Positions 44,985-56,300 of a stretch of 64,000 nt of DNA are shown here, piece by piece. Source of the stretch: Ciona savignyi (taxonomy: Eukaryota > Chordata > Ascidiacea > Phlebobranchia > Cionidae); the NCBI GenBank assembly GCA_000149265.1, contig CH003389.1, positions 169,548-233,547 on the forward strand, in the 5' to 3' direction. The notes below the pieces were generated by a model. That model was not told the DNA's origin. It saw only the letters and a program-made list of their open reading frames with translations, and did not search any database. Each line of letters starts with the position of its first letter. Position 1 is the first letter of the stretch. Made by a program: the position numbers and the translations under genes.

Positions 44985-45115
44985 ATAGGGATATTTATAT
45001 GTATCCTCGTGAATGGGAAAACCAAGGGGGTTATCACACGGGCAATCGCCAGATCACCTCGCGCCCACCTTCGGGTTACGAGAGCTATTGCAGTGTGTTG
45101 TGTAGGCCTACATGA
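44985..45115 (-). repeat. Partial SINE-B (tail half)
   Basis: From aggatagggatatttatatg through aatgggaaaaccaagggggt to gcagtgtgttgtgtaggcct. Confidence 0.8.
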
Positions 45116-45185
45116 TTTAAGCGATTTCATCATATTTAGTCATAAAATATTAACGAATTCCCCATCTGTCTTTGTTGATTTAACA

Positions 45186-45248
45186 AACACGATAAAGATC
45201 GCTGGTTGCTCTGAAGGTTGCAGCGATAAAGATCGCTGGTTGCTCTAA
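45186..45248. repeat. Tandem duplication, 33-bp unit
   Basis: Two copies of gataaagatcgctggttgct followed by ctgaagg/ctaaagg, separated by ttgcagc. Confidence 0.85.
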
Positions 45249-46439
45249 AGGTTTTTTCTATATTAAGCTAACAAATATGTTATATGGATAGCTTTTCGTG
45301 AAGAAATAGTTTGCATTAGTCGTCCACCGAAGGTAAAAATTTCAGAAATTCGGAAATTTAAGTTCACATGTTGCACATGTGCAAAGGCATAAACTTATAA
45401 TAAACTTAATGGTTATTTCCAGACAGAACGATATTTGTAAAAAATACCAGTTTTGCGCTAATATTCCATTTTGAATATGCAATGAAAAATTAAGGGAATT
45501 CACCTCCAAGAGATTTCCGGACAAGTCCCAGAATACAAAATTGACGGCTGGTTTTCGGTTTGTTCATCAATTTAGGCGCAATATATATTTATGTTAATTG
45601 GTATTTTATGAATTTAAAAAAAAATAGAAACGGAAAAATAAATATCGAATTGGCAAACATTTAGTTTAATCCCCCAAATTATACAAAACAGAAGCGAAGA
45701 ATAAAATATATATTACGTTAATAAAAACCCGAGAGATTAAAAGCCAACATTTAAATGGACAGAAATGGAAGATAAACGAGAATATGCAAGTCTCATATAA
45801 CGATTAAAAAAATATATTAAAAACAAATCCGTTTTTTTAAATAATTTTTGCAAAAACGAAGCTCTTTTAAAACAGGTTCACTTTACGCCAGATATCCGCA
45901 CAAAGGAAATATCAAGCAGGTTAACAGATTAGGAAATCTTAACTAATATGTAGGCCTACTTGCTGTGCATTGTCGAATTTGAGGTGAATCAAGACAAGAG
46001 ATTCAAATCATAAAATGACGTCCGTTCTTCGTCATTTCAAATTCCGATAGCCCTTTTCTCGTTGGTCGATGTATGTATTTTTGGAATTGTCGTGTCGTTA
46101 GAACTATAGATGACATATAACCAATTAACACCTCTATGCTCCACAGGATGTGACGAATGGTAGCCTCCCTTACTCATTGTTTTTAAACGAGTGTTTTGCT
46201 GAGTAACAATGGTGGTGATTCCCCAATGTTTGTTTGGTTAAAAGCAGCATGTGCTATTGTGCTAGGCTGCGCGCCGGTGTTTTCGTTTAGCTGTAAAGTT
46301 TTGTAATCGTGGAGCAGTGCTTTGTGAAATCAAGGTGTTGATTGTGCATCTGCTAGCTGTTTTGTTGGAACAAGTTGCCGATGTACGAAGGGGAATGGGC
46401 TTAAAATTCGTAAGCAAAATTTGGGTGGTTTTGAGTTTA

Positions 46440-46575
46440 GGTTGCAGATCCAAGCTTCAATTTTAAATTATGAATAAATCTAAGACTTCCTATGTCAGGA
46501 TTTTGAGTGACAGTCGTTTTTGTGAGGTCAGTTTACATTGGAGATATAGGGAGAATAATTAGTTGAACGCCTCCT
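46440..46575. repeat. Dispersed repeat D, copy 2
   Basis: Runs from ggttgcagatccaagcttca to agaataattagttgaacgcc, slightly shorter than the copy at 42115. Confidence 0.8.
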
Positions 46576-47385
46576 AAAGACAAAACACATTAAATTGGTT
46601 TCATATATACTCTTGCGTTTACAAGTGATTTTCCTTCAAACAATCTGTAAAACAGGAACTAACAGGGTCTTAATATAGGTAAGCTTTTACAGACCGATAT
46701 CAGCTAAATCATTCAGGTGAAAATATTTTGACATTCATTTCTCTCATTCAAATAGTATCTAATGAAAGATATATTCAGCTATCTAACAATTCTTTAAACA
46801 GGATATGGTTACATGTTCCGGACGCCGCTGACACAATTTTATTGCTAAAAGCAAACTGAAAGCATTTGTACGTTATCTAAGACTAAGTGCTCACAAAGCA
46901 AGTTGGAAAAAATCGGTGAAAAAAAAAGTATGTCGAGGGTTGATGTGCTGGATAACTTTATAAAATATTTACATATTTGGTCGAGTTGTTTGGTTCGCAG
47001 GGAAAAAGTGCCGGCTAATCTACCAGTAGCCGTCATTTAAAACAGCAAGAATTATAAAACTATATACAATGCATTATCTATCGATCACAATGATTTAAAA
47101 AAGCGACGAATTATATAAAAAATAATAGAGAAAAAATAAGCACCGGCATCAGGTATACTGGTGCAAATGTTAATAAATCATTTGAAACTTGGTTTCGCCG
47201 TGGTAGGCGTATATGAATGGCGATGGTAAAGAGTAGAAACATTGATATCAAAACAGGGTATTAATTGACGAAAATGCCGTTTTGTTCGTGCAATATTATT
47301 TCTGATGGTTAAATAATCAGTCGGGTTTCACTGGTCCTGCGGCTAGCTGTGGTAAGGCACGTAAGAAATGATGGATTTCAAGGAA

Positions 47386-50300
47386 CTACAAGAAGTGCTC
47401 GGTTCGCTTTCGTCCCTCTAGCGGTTCCTCCTCTCCTCCTTCCACGTCATCATCGTCATCGTGAAGGTTGTTCTCCACTCGCGCGTCGTCCGAAGCTTTC
47501 AACTCGTTCGTGTAGTACTCGCCTGGAACAATGGGTGGTGAAATGCTACGTGTAGTTGTTCGGCCGAATGGGCCAAAAAGCAATCAAATTTTGGGCGAGT
47601 GAGAATTCATGTGTGGAAGCTAACGCGAGTTACGCGAGTAAACGTGGCTCAACCGTAGTTTGTAAGGCGTAACAACCGTTTAAATCTGGTATTATAACAA
47701 TCTTACTTTATGATGCTCCTATAGATACGTATTATAGATTCCAGTATTCGGACGCGCCATGTGTATAATAAAAACGTTATACTCTCCAGTTAAATAGAAA
47801 ATGGTAAACGTTAATTATTTTTTATATGCGAGAGTAAATTCTTACTCGCACGGTGTGCGTCGCGCGAGTAATACTAGCGCGGATTTTTGGCCCTGTATTC
47901 GTTGGTTAGTGTGTCGCCTTTTAGCCGAAGAGTAGTAGGAACGAAACTGGTTGCTAGCAAGTCGGTTGTGTTTTTGTACGAGACACTTATCAGACATCGT
48001 CTGAACCCAGTGGATTAATAAGTTCTACAAAAACTGAAATAACGTCTCAATCACACAACACACTGTAATAGCTATTGTGCGAAACTGGTCGCTAGCTAGT
48101 CGGTTGTGTCCTTGGGCAAGGCACTTTACGGACATTGCCTGAACCCAGCGGATTAATGGGTTCTACCAAATTGAAGGAACAGGTCTATCATATATAACAC
48201 ACTGCAATAGCTCCGGTAACCCGTCGATGGGCGCGAGGTGATCTGACGATTGCCCGTGTGTTAACCCCCTTGGTTTTCCCATTCACGGGGATAAACATGA
48301 ATATTCTATTCTATCCTCCTATCTTATGGGGTAAAACATATTCTTTCTTTTATACAAAACTAGCAGATTTGTGGCCTTAAAGCCACTAAAAACATATACA
48401 CTATAAACATACATGACTGCTGGCAGTAATATGCATTACATAGGATCTAGCTGTAGATGTGGTTGACTGAGGACAGTCGTGTGGCCGAATAAACATTTAA
48501 CGACTTCTATACAAAAACGGTCCTGGTTACAAGCGCATCATGGGTTCGAAACTTGGCTCGGTAAAAAAAATAATTGTTGCGGCGTCGATATCAAAAATGT
48601 CACATCGCCAAAAACATTGTGCGAACGGCATATGGTGACCCTAACTATGCATGCTGTTGTGCACAAAGACATCTCGAACCACTCATACCTTTATGCGACA
48701 TGAAGTAACGGAGAAGAAGAATAATCGTGACGATAAGCACGAAAACGGCTACAGCGACCACGCCACCAATGACAGCGGCATCTGCACCTGCTTGTCTCGG
48801 CAGAGGTTTCGTTGCTTCTGTTGAGTGGATCACAGTTATTTCTCTACTTTTATACAGTTGGTATACATTACCGATTAGTGTGTTTCATAATTAGATCGTA
48901 TATAGTGGGGTGAGTATAGCAATGTGTAAATATATTATACAAGGAATTTTACTAGTAGGGTGTATGATATTTAACATATATGGGTACAGGTATTTTACAC
49001 AACATATTCAAAAACATAATTTTTTTGGTAAACCGTATTTATAGGTGATGATATATATGGCTACGGTAGGTGATCATATGTATGGTTAATGTCATGTCAA
49101 TAAAAAATGAGTTTTTATCTTTACGATAGAATAGAATATTCATGTTTATTCCCGTGAATGGGAAAACCTAGGGGGTTAACACACGGGAAATTGTCAGATC
49201 ACCACGCGCCCATCGTCGGGTTATCGGAGCTATTGCAGTGTGTTTAATGTATAATTCACAAGTTCCTTCAATTTATTAGAACCCATTAATCTGCTGGGTT
49301 CAGGCAATGTCCGTTAAGTGCCTTGCCAAAAGACACAGCTGACTAGCTAGCAACCAGTTTTGTACCCTTAACACTTGGCCTGAAATATGACACACCTAAC
49401 CACCAGACTAATCTGTCGGAACTTTAATTCTATACCCATTTACGCAGCTTTACCATAATTAGCATTTAAGTCGACAACAGCATGCAAACAGCCACAAGAT
49501 ACCAAGCATTATACACATAAGCACAGCACTAACAAGCAATGGAAAGTGGTTAATACCTGGGTATAACTCTTCTCCATGGGTTGAAACTGAAGTAGAAGAA
49601 TGTTAGTGCAACGGCCAAGTTAGGGTAAGCAAGAGGTGGCAGATAGAAGTGTTAATTTTGTTTAAAATTAACAATGTTTTAGTGGTAAATGGTCATTTAC
49701 AGCCCATTAGTATTGAATTAGAACTAAATGAACTAAGCATGGTATGGGTGTTGTCGGAAATATTTCAATAATGCCACACAAAGTGAAGAGTAACGGCTGG
49801 TAGGATGGGAATATTTATGTGGAAGGGGTCACTGACGACACAAGGTATTTAACAATCAATTATCTGCACCGCAAACAGAGTTGCACCAAGAGTTGTGGAT
49901 TGCAGGAAACTTAGTTCTACATGCACCGAGCCCACCATGTCATACAAGCAAGTTTTCAAGGAGTTAATATGAAAAGCTTAGGAATATCATTAAAGCTTAT
50001 TACAACAGCAGTATGTTACCTGGTGTAGTTGGTGCAGCTGTCGTTGTGGGTTTTTCTGAAATTTAATCAATATTATTATGAGTTCGTTAGCATATTCATG
50101 CAACCCACTTGTTTTAAATTGCATTTAAGACGGCAACTTATGTAGTGGAAATATTAAAAAGGGAAATTTATTCCATAATATTGGCTTTTTTATAAATCAA
50201 GTAATATAACTATCTATAAGCAGTAGGCGTTTAAGATGTAATAACTATCACAGTGCATAAATTGTATAGAAACATTTTGTGCTTATATATATAGTGAGTG

Positions 50301-53300
50301 CCAACTATACATCTGTAATATAAAGCTTTTTATTTCGTATTGTTATAAGAAGCAACTACAGGGAGAGTGTGCCAAGAACATCATATAAAAATACAAAAAC
50401 CTTCAGAAAAATAATAAAACAAATTTTGGATTCTTTTTACAAAAAATATAGAAAATAAAAAGTTTTGTATATTTACCATGTACAGAGAGGTGAAAGGAAA
50501 CAAAGACTGGTGATCCCAATCCATTGCTGACGGTACATGTGTATGTTCCGTTGTTGAATACTGAGAGTGAATTGCTGATAAGCAGATTGCCAACTGTGGA
50601 AACATACTCGATAATTGAATACCAATGTTACAGAATTAGTGGCTGCATTAAATATAATTGAAAGGCAACAGCACATAAAAGGATAACACTGTGAATAATT
50701 TAAAGACAACCCTGCATAAAAGTAAATGCTAGATATAATAGACTAGCAAAACTAAATAATATTTAAATGGCAACATTAGATATAATTTAAAGTCTAATAT
50801 TTAAATGGCAACATTAGATATAATTTAAAGTCTAAATAAAATGGCAACACTGGGTATGGTTAAAGAAAACACTACATAAAATAAATAAAAACATTACACA
50901 ATATTGAATCACAATACTAAGTCTACATTAGTGGCAACATTAGATATAATAGAATGGCAACACTGAAAACAATTACTTACTAGCTTGAAATTCGGATGGC
51001 AAATCAGTTGACGGTGGGTCGGTTGGGATTGTGGTGTCAACATCTACAGAGGTGGTGTCTATCTGGGTGTCGTCTGCTTGGAAGGTCCATACCACCTCTG
51101 GTTGGGGATTCCCCCCAGCTAAGCACTCCATGTTGAAAGGTTGCTCCTCCTGCATCGAGATATCTTCCCCGTGAGATGTCGCCATGAATTCTACAGTTGG
51201 GGGAACTGGGAAGGAATCGGGGATTATAAATAAATGAGAAGATAGATAGAAGCATAGTAGCAGTGGTATGTGGACAACTGACACACACAGTAAAATCTGA
51301 ACACTTATTTAAATAGAAAAAAAATAGATATAATAACTTTAACAAAAATAAAAAATAAATGTTTTTTAAATTATGTGTTTTTTAATAAGGAGGCAGCAAG
51401 AGCTAACTGCATGTTAAAAATAATGATGTTAAAGTCAAAAATGCAAAAAAAAGACATTTCTTTGTAGTTATTTGTAATTTTTTTACAAAAGAATTTTTTT
51501 TTAAATGATGCTACCTATGGGTACGAGACACTTTTTTCAGTACTAAATCTGTCATTAACTTGCTGTTAGTCGGCCAAAATAAAGACATAAATATATAAAT
51601 TCTACAACAATTCATAACAGTTTTGATACTTGCTACGACTGGAGAATCTTCCGGGTTATGTTTCCAGTTTCATAGATTTACAAATCAATACTTACATTAG
51701 CAGTCAGTTGGATGAATGTGGTACAGGTTTTTACTTCAATTGTAACTACTAGGTTATGTGATGTGTGGTTAATAAATGCTTGGATAAATTATAATTATTA
51801 ATCAACACTTACATTGCACATCAACTTCCCCAATGAACGCTGAATACGAGTCGAGTCGGTCAGGATGCTGCACAACGCAGTGGTAGCTCTTACTGTTGTC
51901 ACTGCGGTCAAATACCTTGCTGAACTTGAGCACAGAATCCGATATCCCTTGGTGCTCCTGGCTGTCTACAACACTCACAGAGGACAAGCTGTCGATGCGA
52001 TTTCCGAGCGAATCTTCAATCCTAGAGGAATAGCAAAGGATATCATGATTATTCCTGTGAATTGGAAAAAGGCAATAGGTGTTATCAGACAGGCAATCGC
52101 AGAGTATTGATCGTTTGGTTCTTTCACTGCATTAAGTGCAAATGTACGGTATAGTTATTTTCATCACTGCATTTGGTCGGATTTAATTATTGTTGGTTTT
52201 GTTTGTTTGTTAATTAATTATCGCCGAATGTTTGTTATTATTTGAAAAATAAATTGAACGGAATTGTAGGATATTCATGATTATTTCTGTGGATCGGAAA
52301 AGGCAGCAGACGTTATCACATGGGCAATCATGAGAGTATAAGGAAATCTATGTCAGGTTATCATAGCTAATATGGTGTGTAAAATGCTTAATAAACAAGC
52401 ACTCACCAAACTTCTGGTGTTGGTTTCGATGAATTAGCGAAGCAAGTTCCAAGAATCACCTCATTCCCTTCAATCACTGTCAGCTCGTTAACTTTCGCCG
52501 TTACATTCGGTAATTCTATGACAAACATAACAAATTAACATTACTTGGTTTGATAACTGATTTAATGTTTTACCAGTACCAATAAGGGGACAACACTAAA
52601 AGGAGGGAAAGAGGGAGGGAGGAAAACTGCTTACCACAACTATGGAAACTAATTTAAACCCTGCCCTAAACATTAATCTTAACCCCAAAACTAACCTAAC
52701 TTTAACCTATGTTTAAAACTAGCTCTAATGCTCTAATCTTCATTTTTGTGTGCAGTTTCCCTCCTTCCCACTTTCCCTCATTTTAGTTTTTTCCCCAATA
52801 AGGTCTAATCTGATTTCTCCCATTTATTTTCCTTACCAAAGAGACAAAAAACGAAGACTTGGGGCAACTTACGGTTAACTGATAGATATGAAGAAGCAAT
52901 CAAATTGTGGTCATACAGCCCCACGATTGAACAATCGTATTTTCCAGCGTCGCTTAACTGCACTGGGTTAATTTCAAGACTTAATCTACTTTCATCCACA
53001 GGAGAATTGGTCACTGTAAGTCTGAAACAAAAATTTTTGGATGATTTATTTAATAACCTTATTAAAAATAATTTTGTAATCAACAATTGTTGCTCACATT
53101 TCACATAGAAAAGATACGACCATTGTTGGAAAAAATGGAAGCACAACTATGCATACACTAATTGTCCTTTACATACACTTACCCTGAAAAAAGCTTGCAA
53201 AAAAGCCTTCTTATTTGAATGTTTATAAAAAGCGTCTGTAAAATAACCGAAAATAGACACTCAGCAGCTAAGTTTTTAAATGATGAGGACAGATTGACGA

Positions 53301-56300
53301 TGTTATGTTGACACACGAAAAAGGTGTAGTACTACACATAGTCTAATGGTTTAAAGAAGATATAAACTTACCTTGACTGATATCCTTTGAACACAACATC
53401 GTTGTTATAGGTGATTAAGCCTTCCCCATCACGAGTCCATGTCAGTTGGTAGGTCTGATCTACAGGCAGTGTGCCGTCAATGTCACAATATATCACCACA
53501 GGTTGGGTTGGTGGGGGTGAGACAACACCACTCACGTTGGAACCCACCAATCTCACAGTGCCTTCACCTGTACAATGAACAATTGGCTTTAATATAACTG
53601 TATAAGGTGCATGCTACTTTTCACCAATACTTGTCGGTTATTAGCTCCTCTATAGATCCTGACATGAGTTAACATTACCCCAAGCCTTTACCCTGGAGAA
53701 CAAACTGAGAAACCTAATCCGTATATGAGGTACACCACATTGTAAAGTATAACTTCAGTACTTTTATTTTATTAGCATACTTGCACGGATAAAAGTAGCC
53801 TTGATAAAGTCTGAACTTTTCACATGTCAGTATGGGTAATATTAGAGCAATTGGTGGTAATGGTTTATGATACTTTTGAAATTAGTCAGACAGTTAGTTT
53901 TAGTTGAATGTGGTACAGGTTTTTAATTCAATTGAAATTACTAGGTTATGTGATGTGTGGTTAATAAATGCTTGGATAATGTTAAATTATAATTACATCT
54001 GCAATTTTGAAAGCACTAAAATAATTTATATTCATAACAACAACAAAAAGGAGGAACTTTAAAAGGTTCAAATTAAAATTGTTTCATTCACAAAGCCACC
54101 TCAACTGTACGTTGAAATGCAAGAAAGAGGGTAGTAATTACAAATTACAATTGAATCATTGAAAACCCGACGGACAGTCGCCCATTCAACCTACACATTA
54201 GCGGGTTAACAACACTAAGGCATCGCAATTATTTCAATCGACGCGGTGAAAACGCGGCGTGGAGCTATTGTCTTTGCGTTAAGTCGTTGCTACAGACGGG
54301 AAATAACATTACACGCGTCCATCATTCGAACAAAGAAACCGTTTTAAATGGAATTTAATTCCAGCGAACCGATAGTCTTACTCAAGGTGCCGGTCCTTAT
54401 TTGGTCAAAATAATAGCGACAATAGAGAGTGATTAATTTTGCAGGTGTAAATGATTTTGCCCACGAACGGAGTTAAATTGTTACTCTGTGAGTGTTTCCT
54501 TGTAACCGTTTGCAGTCGACCAACCCGATTTGTTAGAAATTGAAAACATCCATATTTCAAATCGATTAAATATATTACGATCAAAACCATACAACAGCGA
54601 TGATAATGTGGATTCAATCTTTGCCATTACCATTTCCGCCCAGTTGTGTCCTCGAGCACACCATTAAACGGGCGAAGTTAACAAATACACAGAACACTAC
54701 AACAGCCCCGGTAACCCAACCGTTACACAAGGTAATATGCGGAGTCATTAGCGGCGAAAAACCCTTGAAAGTAAGCCGAGTGGTTAGTGGAAAGGAAATA
54801 CAACGAATTACTGACGATGTAATCCCGGAATGCTGGCTATCACTCCACCTACACTTCAGTTGTAACAATACGCGAACGACACTTTAAACTGATAGGGAAA
54901 GAGTTATATACGAAGATGATTTACGAAGAGTACTATTTTAAACAAGCGCATTATGTTAGTGGGCATATATAACTGACGCTTTTTTAGGGCGTACCTTTGT
55001 ACGAATGTATCTGTTTTACAACATAAAGCAAAGTTTTATGTACCTAATTGTCTGTCGGACAAGTGTGAATTTTACACACGTTTCAGCTACATATCTACTT
55101 CCAACTGCAATTTTTAAAATGATCGTTTCCAATTTTAAATTTACACCGAAAATAACAACATCTAATAGTTAAATAGCCCAAACATATGCAAAATTTAATT
55201 TATTTAATTATATTTTGTTGTTTAAAATCCAAATCGAGTTTTCTATGGATGTGTGTTCCTGTATGTCTATCGATAGTTGCAAAAAAACCACGAGATTAAA
55301 AAGAAACTGATGAAACAAACCGACTCAAAAATGGTCTAATTTCTAATATTAACAGCATAACTCAATTAAATGCTCACGGCCACCCACAAATTAAGATTCC
55401 GGCAGTTTCTCTCCGCCGTAAATCGGTTAATAACCGTGTTCATAATATTACGTTTCGCTTTGGCGCGTCGTGCTATTAACTTCACGTAGATTCGTGTGTT
55501 ACCAAGTAAGAAGCAATTTGCAGCGACTGTGTCAAAGAAATAAGGAAACCGTTGAATCATCAATTGGTCCTTTCAGGAAGTCCTTGGGCGAGCAAAAGTG
55601 AACAATAAACAGAAAGTTCGCAAAGGACTGTAATACGACACCTAAAACGCATTTAGAGAATAAAAGAACGCGGTATTATGGGTTTAAAAGCCACCTTTAA
55701 TATAAACTGGTTAAAGATTAATAGAACTTGCAATATAACCGCGGAGTATGAATTGTGGCTTATATTATCAATGTTAGGTGGGGTGTGAATAGTGGCTCGC
55801 ATGGTCAATGAAGCGTTTGTGTAATTAGGTCGCTTTCGGTTGTTCACATTGCGGGTTTGAATCAACACGAGTGACGTATAAGGCCAAGCAAATGACGCAA
55901 CATGCAGTGCCGCTATAAACATACTTTGACAAGCGGGTGCGGAAGATAACACTTTGTCTTCATCTTCGACACTTGGTACAAGCGCAGAGGGACAGCCTGG
56001 GGAGCATGTGATGTTAATACACAAGGTGTCCAATACTAGTCCACAAATTAACAATCGCGTTTTTAAAATGGAGCGAACGTTATTTAAAAAGTCCAGCACT
56101 TTTGAATGCACGGCGCAGTGTTCGCCCTTGATCAAGATCTAAAATCGAGTATTACATCATAACAAGTGCGTTGACGTCACAAACTTGGCAGGTGAAGATA
56201 ACGAGGCAAAGTGACATGGTGTGCGCGTCGGTGGGAACGAAGAAGCCAGCGACCCTTGCTTTATTGAGCGCTACTTATTTCCCTATTCATGCTAAGCATT

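Larger units (their letters stand above)
43144..47385. other. IAP upstream region and CADM downstream gap
   Basis: AT-rich with no recognised gene. It holds a homopurine tract (43378-43440), a 20-bp minisatellite (43699-43820), tandem duplications at 44536-44607 and 45186-45248, a SINE-B fragment and dispersed repeat D. The IAP promoter is expected just above 43143; no TATA box or spliced-leader acceptor could be fixed with confidence. Confidence 0.5.

Noticed and set aside
47349-47555. 68-codon + strand open frame
   Set aside because: It is antisense to the CADM cytoplasmic-tail exon, which has clear conserved motifs and a phase-matched acceptor.
55653-56135. 160-codon - strand open frame in CADM intron 1
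   Set aside because: It opens without an ATG near the 5' end, shows no domain, and lies in the CpG-rich block where chance frames are longer. An alternative first exon cannot be excluded but has no support.
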